A DNA stretch of 46,377 nucleotides from Methanobacteriota archaeon (GTDB lineage: Archaea > Halobacteriota > Methanomicrobia > Methanomicrobiales > Methanoculleaceae). How positions within the stretch are numbered: the first letter of the stretch is position 1; each line of letters opens with the position of its first letter. The notes beneath the pieces were generated by a model. The model made no database searches. It saw nothing but the letters and a program-made list of their open reading frames with translations, and had not been told where the DNA came from. The stretch covers positions 1 to 46,377 of the forward strand of contig JAEWLJ010000004.1 of assembly GCA_023393455.1 (NCBI GenBank). Reading direction: 5' to 3'. Below, one piece after another: positions 28,835-37,471 of the stretch. The position numbers and the translations under genes were made by a program.

Positions 28835-30013
28835 TCACCCGACCTCCTCAACCTCCCCGTTCTTCGCCCGGAACCGCCGAATCGTCCCCACCGCCCATTC
28901 CGCGAGTTCCTCCGCGCCGATCGCCTCTTCGATCTTCGCGATCGTCTCCGCAGGCGCCGCCGTCGAGGGGTAACGGGGGGCGACCGTGCACCCGACATCG
29001 CCGGGGTGGGCTTCAAACGTCCCGATGGCGCGTGCGCGGTCGACGACCTCCTCCTTGTCGAACCCGATCAGCGGCCGGAGCACCGGAACGGTCGCCGCAG
29101 GAGCAATCACCGCCATGTTCGCGAGCGTCTGGGAGGCCACCTGCCCCAGGTTGTCGCCGTTGACCAGGGCGGCGTCTCGGCGCTCTTCTGCAAGGATGCT
29201 CGCCACCCTGAGCATGAACCGCTTGCAGAGGACGCACCGGTAGCGCGGCTCTTTCAGTGCCGTGATCGCCTCAAAGAACGGCTCCATCTCCACGACCAGG
29301 AGATCGAGGGAGTGCCCCGGAACCCAACGTGAGAGCCGGGCGTGATTTTCAAGGACTCTCTTTCTCGCATCCTTACCCCCGAACCGCCCGCCGTGCATGT
29401 TGACGTGCACCATCAGGCATCCCCGGCGCATCATCAGCCACGACGCGACCGGCGAGTCGATCCCCTCCGAGATCAGGGCCATCACCTCGCCCTGCGTCCC
29501 GTAGGGGAGCCCGCCCGGCCCCGGGATCTTCTCGTCGTAGACGAGGCCGCCGTACTCCCGGGCCTCCACAAATATCTCGTAGTCGGGCGCCGAGAGGTCG
29601 ACCCGCGCCTCCGGTACCCGGTCGAGGACGGCCGAACCGACCGCCGCCGCGAGTTCCTGGCTGCTGAACCCCTCGACACCCGACCGTCGCGCCCTGACCG
29701 CAAACGACATCCCGGGCCGGAGATTCCTCTCCGCGTGCCCGACCGCCGTGGCCGCGAGCCCCTCGATATCCGCCGCGCTCACCGTGCAGACGCTCGCGCC
29801 CACCACCCCGAAGGTCTTTGCGGCCGTCGTAGCGATCCGCCGGGGCTCGTCGCCGTAGATCATGATCCGCCCCCGGTACGTCTCGATACGATGGGCGAGT
29901 CCCTCGCTTTCCAGCGCAAGGCCGATATTCCCTGTCATTATCGATATGTACCGCCGTTTCACCGTCTCGCTCTTGAGGAAGATCTCCCCGTACCTGACCA
30001 TCACCGCTTCCAC
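28835..30013 (-). CDS. thiI: tRNA 4-thiouridine synthetase ThiI
   Basis: 392 aa, the short form without a rhodanese domain, as usual in archaea. It adenylates U8 of tRNA and adds sulfur. Domains in order: N-terminal ferredoxin-like part and THUMP (about 1-165), then the PP-loop ATPase with LISEGIDSPVASW (about 178-190) and a CVLC pair (about 260). The PP-loop shows Glu where SGGxDS is common. The GTG at 30013 has GGGAGGTG eight bases upstream and overlaps the end of the larE-like gene by 13 bp. An in-frame ATG at 30001 is the alternative start. The neighbour is also a sulfur-transfer PP-loop protein, so the pair may share a sulfur donor. Confidence 0.92.
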   Translation of the reverse strand: MEAVMVRYGEIFLKSETVKRRYISIMTGNIGLALESEGLAHRIETYRGRIMIYGDEPRRIATTAAKTFGVVGASVCTVSAADIEGLAATAVGHAERNLRPGMSFAVRARRSGVEGFSSQELAAAVGSAVLDRVPEARVDLSAPDYEIFVEAREYGGLVYDEKIPGPGGLPYGTQGEVMALISEGIDSPVASWLMMRRGCLMVHVNMHGGRFGGKDARKRVLENHARLSRWVPGHSLDLLVVEMEPFFEAITALKEPRYRCVLCKRFMLRVASILAEERRDAALVNGDNLGQVASQTLANMAVIAPAATVPVLRPLIGFDKEEVVDRARAIGTFEAHPGDVGCTVAPRYPSTAAPAETIAKIEEAIGAEELAEWAVGTIRRFRAKNGEVEEVG

Positions 30014-30774
30014 GAATCCGCACCTCCCTCACGATAGCCCCCGGAGGCTATCGCCACGTCTATAAATCCGAGTTCCTTCACCGCACCGAGCAGTTCCTCA
30101 AGCCTCCGGCGGTGCGCCGGATCGGCCTCGACCACGGCCCGGAGACCGCCGATGCACCGGACCCGGATCGTCCCCGGGATCTCCCGCGCGAGGAGGGACT
30201 CCGCCGCCGCGACGAGGGCGAGACACTCCCGGGTGACCGGCTCACCGGTGGGGATCCGGGTTGCGAGGCACGCGGACGGCGGGCGGACGACCACCCCGAG
30301 TTCTTCTGCAAGGGCCTCGATCTCTGCCTTCCCCATACCGCATTCAGCAAACGGGCTCCTGATCCCGAGTTCGGAGAGCGCCCGAATCCCGGGCCGGGTA
30401 TCCGCCCGGTCGTCGGCATGCGTCCCGTCGACCACCGTCCGGCACCCCTGCCGCCGTGCTTCCGCCACGACCGTCTCCATCATAGCCCGCTTGCAGACGT
30501 AGCATCGCTCCGGCCGGTTCTCCCGGACAGCGGGTATCTCGAGCATATCGAGCGGAACCACGACGTGCGCGATCCCCAGGCGCTCCGAGAGTCTGCGCGC
30601 CGCCGCGAGCTCCCCGGGCGGGGTGAGGCCGGTATCGACGCTGATGGCGATCGCCTGAACCCCATGATGCCGGGCGAACGCCAGCAGGACCGAACTATCC
30701 GTTCCCCCGGAGAGCGCAACCGCAACGGATTCGTAGGATCTCAGGAGAGCACCAAGCCCGCGAACTCGCGTCAT
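30001..30774 (-). CDS. larE: LarE-like PP-loop sulfur transferase
   Basis: 257 aa. The PP-loop is ALSGGTDSSV (about 19-28). RPERCYVCKRAM (about 87-98) and PPSACLATRIPTGEPVT (about 158-174) match LarE, which adenylates a pyridine dinucleotide and transfers sulfur to it, making the nickel-pincer cofactor. The Cys in SACLATR corresponds to the segment that carries the sacrificial Cys in Lactobacillus LarE. larB and larC are not in the window, so a different acceptor is possible. The end overlaps thiI. An AT-rich box on the minus strand (30781-30790) is too near the ATG to be a normal TATA box. Confidence 0.8.
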   Translation of the reverse strand: MTRVRGLGALLRSYESVAVALSGGTDSSVLLAFARHHGVQAIAISVDTGLTPPGELAAARRLSERLGIAHVVVPLDMLEIPAVRENRPERCYVCKRAMMETVVAEARRQGCRTVVDGTHADDRADTRPGIRALSELGIRSPFAECGMGKAEIEALAEELGVVVRPPSACLATRIPTGEPVTRECLALVAAAESLLAREIPGTIRVRCIGGLRAVVEADPAHRRRLEELLGAVKELGFIDVAIASGGYREGGADSWKR

Positions 30775-30798
30775 CTGCTCTTCATATATTCGCTCGTC

Positions 30799-30840
30799 CT
30801 AGATGAATCTTCGCGAATCGCGCCAATTCCCGGCATCTAG
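30799..30840. repeat. CTAGATG inverted repeat between divergent genes
   Basis: CTAGATG (30799-30805) and CATCTAG (30834-30840) flank a 28-bp spacer that includes TTCGCGAATCGCG. It lies between the starts of larE (minus) and the 30889 gene (plus), where an operator would be expected. CTAG is otherwise very rare in this window. Confidence 0.55.
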
Positions 30841-30855
30841 ACGAAGAGCAAATGG

Positions 30856-30865
30856 TTTTTAAAAG
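30856..30865 (+). promoter_or_regulatory. TATA box for the 30889 gene
   Basis: TTTTTAAAAG is centred 28 bp before the ATG at 30889, which favours this start over the ATG at 30877 and predicts a leaderless mRNA. Confidence 0.6.
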
Positions 30866-30888
30866 AGGCACTCCGAATGTGTAATGAT

Positions 30889-31512
30889 ATGGCGAAGAAA
30901 GCGAGTGCCAAACAGGCAGAACCCATGAAACTCTTCTATATTTTTTACAATCAGGAGCGCTGGGACAACTGGATCAAGACGCTCGAGGAAGCAAATTTCG
31001 AGCCCCCCGAAGGGGAAGAGGTCTCCGAGGGCGAACAGTTGCTCTTCGGTTTCACCGAGGATATCACCCTCTCGGTCCTGAAGATCATCCGCCTCTACCA
31101 GAACGGCCGGTTCACGAATGAGGAGGCCGTCGCGAAACTCGACGACGTGGAGATCATCGTCATGACCGGGCTTCCCGAGGGAGACCTCGAAGAGGTCATC
31201 GGGTCGTTCCAGCTCTCGCTGCTGGTGCTCTTCACCGCCGCCCGGAAGTACCTCGAGGGCGAGTTCGACAAGGACATCAAGGCGCTCGTGAAGAAGGGCA
31301 AGAGTATCGACGAGGAGAACCTCGAGGAGGCGCTCGAGGTCGCGGCGAACATCGGGGCCGCCGTGATCGACGGCGCCACATGCTGTGCGAAGTATATCAA
31401 GGACAACATAGAGAACCCCAGCCTCTTCGATGAGTGGCTCATCGAGGTTGAGACCATGAGCAACGCCATGAAGTCGCTTGCAAAGTTCGACGAGGAGCCC
31501 GGCGAGTCGTGA
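30889..31512 (+). CDS. DUF2150-like archaeal protein
   Basis: 207 aa. An acidic, soluble, mostly helical protein; it fits what I recall of the methanogen family DUF2150, of unknown function. A lysine-rich start (MAKKASAKQ) precedes KLFYIFYNQERWDNWIKTLEEANFEPPEGEEVSEGE-type sequence, then helical segments through to EWLIEVETMSNAMKSLAKF. A Cys pair (TCCAKYIKDN) is near 167. No nucleotide or metal motif is clear. It overlaps the next gene by GTGA at 31509-31512, so they are translated together and may act as partners. Confidence 0.75.
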   Translation: MAKKASAKQAEPMKLFYIFYNQERWDNWIKTLEEANFEPPEGEEVSEGEQLLFGFTEDITLSVLKIIRLYQNGRFTNEEAVAKLDDVEIIVMTGLPEGDLEEVIGSFQLSLLVLFTAARKYLEGEFDKDIKALVKKGKSIDEENLEEALEVAANIGAAVIDGATCCAKYIKDNIENPSLFDEWLIEVETMSNAMKSLAKFDEEPGES

Positions 31513-31961
31513 TTGCGAAGAAGGCCCGGTTCCGGGCGGCACGGAAACTCGAGCGGGCAGCAGGGTTCCGGCTCCCGGACCATGTCTTCTCGGGCGCGTT
31601 TCTTGAGTCGCTCGGGAAGGCGATCAACTTCGAGAACCTCGACCGCCGGATGCACGAGCAGCTCCAGGCCTTTTTCCGCGACTTCATGGACTGCACGTGC
31701 AAGAACGCACCCTTCTGCGGGTGCCCGGAGAGGAAGTTCACCCTCACCATCATCGAGTTCCGGGAGCTGGGGCTTGATCACCGCCAGATCAGCGCCCACC
31801 TCCTCGACGAGTACGGGATCGACCTCTACCCTGCCGACATCCTCAGTTTCCTTGAAGACTCCGTCCATATGCTCGAGGCTATCCGGGACGTCGCCGAACT
31901 GCAGGGAAGGGAGAAGCTCGCGGAGAACGCTATAGAGCACATCAAGAAGATCGAGCACTAG
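31509..31961 (+). CDS. Hypothetical protein with CxC-x5-CxC cluster
   Basis: 150 aa from the GTG at 31509, overlapping the previous stop. The central feature is CTCKNAPFCGC (about 64-74), four Cys in a CxC-x5-CxC layout that could bind zinc or a small iron-sulfur cluster. The N-terminal part is basic (KKARFRAARKLERAAGFRLP), as in nucleic-acid-binding proteins; the C-terminal half is helical with FRELGLDHRQISAHLLDEYGIDLYPADILSFL, which resembles a helix-turn-helix. Some methanogen homologues are, as far as I remember, labelled helicase-related, but no helicase motif is present here. Function unknown. Confidence 0.65.
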   Translation: MIAKKARFRAARKLERAAGFRLPDHVFSGAFLESLGKAINFENLDRRMHEQLQAFFRDFMDCTCKNAPFCGCPERKFTLTIIEFRELGLDHRQISAHLLDEYGIDLYPADILSFLEDSVHMLEAIRDVAELQGREKLAENAIEHIKKIEH

Positions 31962-31985
31962 ACCCGGCCCCGCTCGCGGTGTCGG

Positions 31986-32774
31986 TTAAGATCTCTTCTT
32001 TCCCCGGTCAATCTCGAAGTACCTGTCAGGAAGCATATACCCGATGAAGTAGTTCAGCCGCAGGGTCACATTCTCCCGGTAGGAAAGGTCCAGGCCGTTC
32101 ATCGGGAGTCCGACAACTGCGCCGCCGAGGACGGACTTACATATCGAGAGGCGAAACCCTTTCCGCCGCCGGAGTCCGGCCCCCAGCCAGCGCCACCTCT
32201 GTGAACCGGGAATATCCCGCATCTCCTGGTGATGGTGGACGTAAACGGGCAGGATATACCATCGGAGGTTCTTCTCCGCCAAAAATTCGGCATAGAGCGC
32301 ATCCTCTCCGCTTGAGAAGGCGTCGAGCGCGGTGCATGCCAGTACGCATCTCCTGTGCGTCACGCAGCAGCCGAATGCCCCGTTACCCCCGAGGAACGAG
32401 GCCGGCTCGGTTAGCGGCCGGATATAATCGTCCGCATACAGCGCGCCGATCACTCCTGCATCTGGATACCGCCGATCAGCAGCAGCCAGCAGGACTTCTT
32501 CCCAGTCTGGAAGAAGTTCCACATCTGAGTCGACAAAGGCGATGAGGTCCGTCCCGGCCTCGCGCGCCCCAAGCCTTCTTGCGGCTCCGAGGCCTCTGTC
32601 CGACGGGATGACCTCGCAGTCATACTTTCCGGCGATCGTCGCGGTGCGATCCGTAGAGTGTTTGTCGATGACGATGATCCTGTTCGGGGATCCGTACCTT
32701 CGAATAGAGGAGAGTGCGAGTTCTAATGTTGACTCACTGTTCCAGGTGGGAACGATGTAGTCGATGCTTATCAT
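31986..32774 (-). CDS. Glycosyltransferase family 2
   Basis: 262 aa. The GT-A fold begins at once: IDYIVPTWNSESTLELALSSI, VIDKHSTDRT (32-42) and the metal-binding FVDSDVELLPDWEE (about 79-92). GNGAFGCCVTHRR and the acidic SSGEDALYAEFL segment (about 155) stand for the acceptor and catalytic region. The C-terminus carries a basic patch and a weakly hydrophobic stretch but no clear membrane helix. It transfers a sugar from a nucleotide donor, probably to a lipid- or protein-linked glycan, and marks the edge of the surface-glycan region. It converges with the upstream gene pair. Confidence 0.88.
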   Translation of the reverse strand: MISIDYIVPTWNSESTLELALSSIRRYGSPNRIIVIDKHSTDRTATIAGKYDCEVIPSDRGLGAARRLGAREAGTDLIAFVDSDVELLPDWEEVLLAAADRRYPDAGVIGALYADDYIRPLTEPASFLGGNGAFGCCVTHRRCVLACTALDAFSSGEDALYAEFLAEKNLRWYILPVYVHHHQEMRDIPGSQRWRWLGAGLRRRKGFRLSICKSVLGGAVVGLPMNGLDLSYRENVTLRLNYFIGYMLPDRYFEIDRGKKRS

Positions 32775-32960
32775 ACCGGTGCAGGCCTCCTCAGACAGCG
32801 CGGCCTAACCTGTCTTCAACATGCATCAGGTTTACCCCTGGACAGGACCTCGGGCAGGTAGAATATGGCGAGTGTGCTGAGGGTGCAACATCACTTGCGT
32901 GATCTCGGTGAAAACGGGATGAAGGCATGGAGCACCTCAAATATCCAGAAAACTTGAGAT

Positions 32961-33398
32961 CTATCCCGTCCCCGGGCTCCGCATCATGGGGGCGACGTTG
33001 CACCCCTCCATCTCCCCGAAGCAGAAGTTAAACCGCTCCTTGATGCTCTCCGGGAGTCTTTTCTCCGGGATGGGCTCGAACCCGAGGTTCCCGTAGAAGA
33101 TGACCAGGGGGAGGGTCGAGTGGATGTAGATCGTCTCGGAGCCGCATTCGTCGAGGAGCATCTGCACGACTTCCCGGGCGTATCCGTGCCCGCGGTGCTC
33201 GTCGAGCGTGAAGACGCAGTCCATCTCGAGGCCGCCCGCATGGCGCGTGCAGCGCGCCGTCGCTGCAAGGGCGCCGTCGACAAAGACGCCGAATATCCTC
33301 TCCCGTGCCGGGTCGGCCTTCTGGCCGCGGTAGTGTATCCAGACCTTCTCCGCAAGCGGGAACTCTTCCTGTCTCAATTCACGGACTTCTTTTGTCAT
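32961..33398 (-). CDS. GNAT-family N-acetyltransferase
   Basis: 145 aa. Single GNAT domain: EMDCVFTLDEHRGHGYAREVVQMLL (about 59-83) contains the acetyl-CoA-binding RGHGYA turn; IYIHSTLPLVIFYGNLGFEPI (about 91-111) is the usual C-terminal strand and helix with Tyr. The substrate cannot be told. Nearby glycan genes raise the possibility of an amino-sugar acetylase, but small GNATs near glycan genes are common by chance. The ATG at 33398 has GAGGGAG just upstream and a TATA box at 33437-33445. Confidence 0.85.
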   Translation of the reverse strand: MTKEVRELRQEEFPLAEKVWIHYRGQKADPARERIFGVFVDGALAATARCTRHAGGLEMDCVFTLDEHRGHGYAREVVQMLLDECGSETIYIHSTLPLVIFYGNLGFEPIPEKRLPESIKERFNFCFGEMEGCNVAPMMRSPGTG

Positions 33399-33436
33399 CG
33401 TCTCCCTCGCGTATAACTACAGATTGCTGTACCCGG

Positions 33437-33445
33437 GTATTTAAG
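33437..33445 (-). promoter_or_regulatory. TATA box of the GNAT gene
   Basis: On the minus strand CTTAAATAC is centred about 43 bp before the ATG at 33398, predicting a leader of about 17 nt that contains GAGGGAG. Confidence 0.5.
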
Positions 33446-33484
33446 TGAACGGGCAGGGCTACCCCTTCCCGCCTGAACGCTCCC

Positions 33485-34930
33485 TCAGAGCACACCCGGC
33501 CAGGGGACGCCGAGGCCCATGGTCAGCTCCTTCAGTTCATCGCGGATGCTCCGGTCGATCTTGAGGAGAACCAGAAGATAGACAACCCCCCCGAGCGCGA
33601 CCGCCCCGAGGACGACGAAGACGTTCGTGAGCGGGATGACGAACGAGTAGGCTACGACGACCGCCGCCATGACGAGCGCGGCAAGGACGATGTGGCCTAC
33701 GGCCCGGGGCTCTATCCGCACACGGATGATCCGGGAGAGGGCACGATTCGCGAGCGCCGCGTTCAGCACCATGGTGGCGAGCGTGGCCGCCGCCGCTCCG
33801 GTGATGCCGTATGCGGGGATGAGGTAGAGGTTTAGCCCGACGTTTGCAGCGACCGCGATTGCCGTGACCCGGAACGAGTCGCGCGGCCGGTCGAGGGCAT
33901 TCAAGCACATCGTCTGGAGGAACATGAAGACGTGGGCCACCTGGACGAGCAGGAGCAGCGCGAGAGCCGATGCCCCGGCGGAGAACGCAGCCCCGTAGAA
34001 GAAATAGAGGAGGCGTTCGCCGAGGAGCCAGCCACCGAGAACGACCGGGACCGCGAGCAGAAGCGAGTAAGTGAAGGCGCGGGCGAGCGCGTTCTCCACC
34101 GAGGAGAGGTCGTTTTGTTTTCCCCAATAACTGACTTTCGGGTAGAGGGTAGTATGGAGTGCTACGGTGGTGAACGTCGCGATCGACGTGAGCTGGAGCG
34201 CCACGCGGTAGATGCCGATGTCGGCATCGGTCATGAAGTAGCCGATCATGATGGTGTCGGCGTAGGAGAAGACGAGGTAGCCGCTTGCGCTGAGGAAGGT
34301 CCAGAACGAGAAGGCAAAGAGGCTCTGGATGTGAGAGCGGCCAAACGGTGCCGGCTTGAGGTCGAGGAACCGGAAGTTAACGATCCCTGCCGCAAGGAGC
34401 CCGGCAACGAACCCCCCGGTGAGGCCCGCAACTCCGTAGCCAAGGACGATCGCGACGACCTGGATGCCTATCCGGGTCAGGTTATCGACCAGGCTGCCAA
34501 TCTGGTTGATGCCGACCTTTCCTCTCCCGTAGACACCGTTTAAGACGATGCTCGTGAAGGCGCTGACGACCAGCGCGAGGATCAGCCAGGGTAGCGTCCC
34601 TGATGAGGTAAGTTTGACGAGGTACGGCTGCACGATGAGGAGAAAACTCACCGAGACGACCACCAGCGCCACCCGGAGGAGGGCAAATGCGGTGAAGTAC
34701 GCGTTCTGGTCCTCGCCCTCGCTGATCCGCTTCACGGCGGCGCCGCCGAACCCCCCGTCTCCGATTAAGTTGAAAACGCTGAAGTAGGCAACAAAGAGGT
34801 AGTACGCACCCAGTATCGCGGGACCTACCGTGTGGGCGAAGTACATCGTGGAGAGGAACCCGATTGCGGTGAGGGCAAGCGTCGAGGCGAGGCTGATGAC
34901 GCTCTGGCGCTGGACAGCATCGATGCGCAT
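33485..34930 (-). CDS. Oligosaccharide flippase (Wzx/MATE-like)
   Basis: 481 aa from the ATG at 34930; an ATG at 34966 would add 12 residues. About 12-14 hydrophobic helices with the pattern of polysaccharide-biosynthesis flippases: AVQRQSVISLASTLALTAIGFLSTMYFAHTVGPAILGAYYLF at the start, GDGGFGGAAVKRISEG, a YADTIMIGYFMTDADIGIYRVALQL segment (about 215-240) and a LNALDRPRDSFRVTAIAVAANVGLNLYLIP segment. It should move lipid-linked sugars across the membrane for S-layer glycan or exopolysaccharide. It is divergent from the 35116 gene, with about 185 bp between the starts. Confidence 0.9.
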   Translation of the reverse strand: MRIDAVQRQSVISLASTLALTAIGFLSTMYFAHTVGPAILGAYYLFVAYFSVFNLIGDGGFGGAAVKRISEGEDQNAYFTAFALLRVALVVVSVSFLLIVQPYLVKLTSSGTLPWLILALVVSAFTSIVLNGVYGRGKVGINQIGSLVDNLTRIGIQVVAIVLGYGVAGLTGGFVAGLLAAGIVNFRFLDLKPAPFGRSHIQSLFAFSFWTFLSASGYLVFSYADTIMIGYFMTDADIGIYRVALQLTSIATFTTVALHTTLYPKVSYWGKQNDLSSVENALARAFTYSLLLAVPVVLGGWLLGERLLYFFYGAAFSAGASALALLLLVQVAHVFMFLQTMCLNALDRPRDSFRVTAIAVAANVGLNLYLIPAYGITGAAAATLATMVLNAALANRALSRIIRVRIEPRAVGHIVLAALVMAAVVVAYSFVIPLTNVFVVLGAVALGGVVYLLVLLKIDRSIRDELKELTMGLGVPWPGVL

Positions 34931-35051
34931 GACGCGGGCGAGATACCCGGAGGGGCGAAACACGAGCATTGGTTTCGCCGGGAAAGGCCTTATTGATTTT
35001 GAACTGGTGCGGGAAAAACAACCGTGATCCGGCGGGTGGAATTGTGCCAAC

Positions 35052-35059
35052 ATATATTA
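35052..35059 (+). promoter_or_regulatory. TATA box of the sugar-nucleotide operon
   Basis: ATATATTA is 57-64 bp before the chosen GTG at 35116. A clear ribosome-binding site, GGAGGTGAG (35099-35107), lies in the leader. Confidence 0.5.
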
Positions 35060-35115
35060 CGATCCGCGCACACAGGAGGTCGCCTATACGATTTGTGGGA
35101 GGTGAGATCCTGGAT

Positions 35116-36039
35116 GTGGGAGTAATCGGTGTTGGGATGATGGGCAGGAACCATGCCCGTGTGTACTCGGAATTGAAAGCGGTGGACTCGCTCTACCTGT
35201 ACGACCTCAACGGGAAGGCGGCCAGCAACCTGGCCGGAACCTTTGGGGCAACGGCCTCCCCGACCATCGAGGGACTGCTTGGAAGCGTCGACGCGGTGAG
35301 CGTATGCGTCCCGACGCCCCATCACTTCTCCGTTGCAGAGACGGTGCTTGATGCCGGGGTGCCGGTGCTGATAGAAAAGCCTATCTGTGCGACGGCGAAG
35401 GAGACGCGACGGCTCATCGCGAAGATCTCCGACGGCCTCATCGTCGGCGTCGGGCACATCGAACGGTTCAACCCGATTGTTCCTGAGATCAAGAAGATCG
35501 TCCGACGTCCCCTCTACATCGAGATGAAGCGGCACAACCCGGCATCGTCCCGGGTGAGCGGCTCCTCGGTCGTCGAGGACCTGATGATCCACGATGTAGA
35601 TATTGTGCGAAACGTTCTCCTCCCGGGCGGCCCCTACCAACTCACCGGCAGCGGAAACGAGGACGTTTGCAGCGCACTCTTCTCTTTCGGGGGAACCCCG
35701 GTCTATCTATCGGCGAGCAGGAAGTCCTCAAAGAAGATTCGGATGATCTACATCGAGGAGGAGGAGTTCACTGTCGAAGGGGACTTTATGGCCCAGGAGA
35801 TCTACATTCACCGAAAACCTGGCCAGTATGCCGTCGAGGATGAACGCTACGTCCAGGAGAACATCATCGAGAAGGTGCTCGTGAACAAGCAGGAGCCGCT
35901 GAAACTCGAACTCTCGACATTTCTCGACTGCGCGGCCCGGGGACGGGAGTTCCCGGTCAGCCCCGCGCAGGCGCTGTTGAATATGACGATATGCGAAGAT
36001 GTCACGCGGTGTTTCTCACCTTTGATGGTGTTGGCATGA
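35116..36039 (+). CDS. Gfo/Idh/MocA-family sugar-nucleotide oxidoreductase
   Basis: 307 aa. An N-terminal Rossmann fold starts straight away with GVIGVGMMGRNHARVY (2-17); EKPICATAKETR (about 88-99) contains the conserved Lys of the family, and HIERFNP and HDVDIVR supply the usual His residues. The enzyme oxidises or reduces a sugar with NAD(P). Next to a UDP-sugar dehydrogenase and a 2-epimerase it recalls WbpB/WlbA, which oxidises C3 of UDP-GlcNAc uronic acid. The start is uncertain: GTG at 35116 with GGAGGTGAG upstream is preferred, GTG at 35095 is possible. The stop overlaps the next ATG. Confidence 0.85.
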   Translation: MGVIGVGMMGRNHARVYSELKAVDSLYLYDLNGKAASNLAGTFGATASPTIEGLLGSVDAVSVCVPTPHHFSVAETVLDAGVPVLIEKPICATAKETRRLIAKISDGLIVGVGHIERFNPIVPEIKKIVRRPLYIEMKRHNPASSRVSGSSVVEDLMIHDVDIVRNVLLPGGPYQLTGSGNEDVCSALFSFGGTPVYLSASRKSSKKIRMIYIEEEEFTVEGDFMAQEIYIHRKPGQYAVEDERYVQENIIEKVLVNKQEPLKLELSTFLDCAARGREFPVSPAQALLNMTICEDVTRCFSPLMVLA

Positions 36040-37466
36040 GCAACCGGTTACAATCGCTCATCAGCGCCAGGGGTTCAATCAAGAAGATCGGTGTCGTCGG
36101 GATGGGATACGTCGGCATCCCCGCCGCGGTGCTCTTTGCGGATGCCCCGGAGTTTGAGTCCGTCCTGGGGTTCCAGCGGGCCTCCGTGTCATCCGGCTAC
36201 AAAGTCGATATGCTGAACCGCGGCGAGTCGCCGCTGAAGGGCGAGGAGCCCGGGCTCGAAGAACTGCTGGCGAAGGTCGTCGCCGCCGAAAAGTTCCGGT
36301 GCACCTCGGATTTCTCCGAGATTGCCGGGTGCGACGCGGTAACCCTTGCCATCCAGACGCCTTTTGCGGACCCAAAAGACCTCATCCCCGACTTCTCGGC
36401 GCTGATCGAGGGGCTCCGGAACGTTGGGAAGCACCTAACGGAAGGCACGCTCGTGGTGCTCGAGTCGACGGTCACCCCCGGGACGACCGAGCGCATGGCC
36501 CGTGAGATCCTCGAAGAAGAGTCGGGGCTCGTCGCCGGTGAGGACTTCGCACTTGCCCATGCCCCCGAACGGGTGATGGTCGGGCGGCTGCTCCGCAATA
36601 TCCGCGAACACGACCGGATCGTCGGCGGGATCGACGACGTATCCACGGCGCGGGCGGTCGAACTCTACCGCCCCGTCCTGACGACGGGAAAGATCATCCC
36701 GATGACCGCGACCGCCGCCGAGGTGACGAAGACCGCCGAGAACGCCTTCCGCGACCTCCAGATCGCCGCCGCAAACCAGCTCGCGCTGCACTGCGAGGCG
36801 ATGGGGGTCAACGTCTACGATGTCCGGGCGGGGATCGACTCCCTCAAGGGCGAGGGGATCACCCGGGCGATCCTCTGGCCCGGCGCCGGGGTCGGGGGTC
36901 ACTGCCTCACGAAAGACTCCTGGCATCTCGAGCGGGGCGCGCAGGTCCTCGGTGGTGACCTCTGGTACCCGCACGGGGCCGAGTCGATCTTCGGGGTCGC
37001 GCGGAAGATCAACGAGTTCATGCCCGAACACATGGTTCACCTGACCGTCGAGGGGCTCACGCGGGCCGGGAAGTCTCCAAAGGGCGCGAAGGCCGCGCTG
37101 CTCGGGTGGGCGTTCATCCAGAACTCCGATGATACCCGAAACACCCCGTCGGAGCCCTACTTCGCGGCGCTGAGGGAGGCGGGGGCAACGGTCCGGGTCC
37201 ACGATCCGTTCGTTGAGAGTTACCCGGGCATCGAGGTCTCGCACGATCTTGAGGAGACCCTTGCGGGAGCGGACATCGTCACCATCTTCACCGGGCACCA
37301 CCACTACGCCTCCCTCGATCCGGCGCGGGTGAAGGAGTTATCCGGAGAGGAGCACCCGGTCATCGTCGACGGCAGGAACGTCGTCGACCCGGACGCGTTC
37401 ATCCGGGCGGGGTTCGTCTACAAGGGCATCGGCCGCGGCGATAAGAACAATCATCCGATCCGGTAG
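36036..37466 (+). CDS. Nucleotide-sugar 6-dehydrogenase (WecC/WbpA type)
   Basis: 476 aa from ATG at 36036, which overlaps the upstream stop by ATGA. It performs the two-step NAD-dependent oxidation of a UDP-N-acetylhexosamine to its uronic acid. Motifs: Rossmann GVVGMGYVGIP (19-29), VLESTVTPGTTE, HAPERVMVG, the helix KTAENAFRDLQIAAANQ, and the catalytic Cys290 in GGHCLTKD. The C-terminal UDP-binding domain has LGWAFIQNSDDTRNTPS. WecC-type enzymes use UDP-ManNAc and WbpA-type use UDP-GlcNAc; the adjacent 2-epimerase fits either route. A 40-residue hydrophilic extension to the usual 430-aa length is seen. Confidence 0.9.
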   Translation: MSNRLQSLISARGSIKKIGVVGMGYVGIPAAVLFADAPEFESVLGFQRASVSSGYKVDMLNRGESPLKGEEPGLEELLAKVVAAEKFRCTSDFSEIAGCDAVTLAIQTPFADPKDLIPDFSALIEGLRNVGKHLTEGTLVVLESTVTPGTTERMAREILEEESGLVAGEDFALAHAPERVMVGRLLRNIREHDRIVGGIDDVSTARAVELYRPVLTTGKIIPMTATAAEVTKTAENAFRDLQIAAANQLALHCEAMGVNVYDVRAGIDSLKGEGITRAILWPGAGVGGHCLTKDSWHLERGAQVLGGDLWYPHGAESIFGVARKINEFMPEHMVHLTVEGLTRAGKSPKGAKAALLGWAFIQNSDDTRNTPSEPYFAALREAGATVRVHDPFVESYPGIEVSHDLEETLAGADIVTIFTGHHHYASLDPARVKELSGEEHPVIVDGRNVVDPDAFIRAGFVYKGIGRGDKNNHPIR

Positions 37467-37471
37467 CAACC

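Noticed and set aside
30781..30790. Minus-strand TATA box for larE
   Set aside because: The AT-rich box is only 7-16 bp before the ATG, so transcription would begin inside the gene; the true promoter is probably further upstream.
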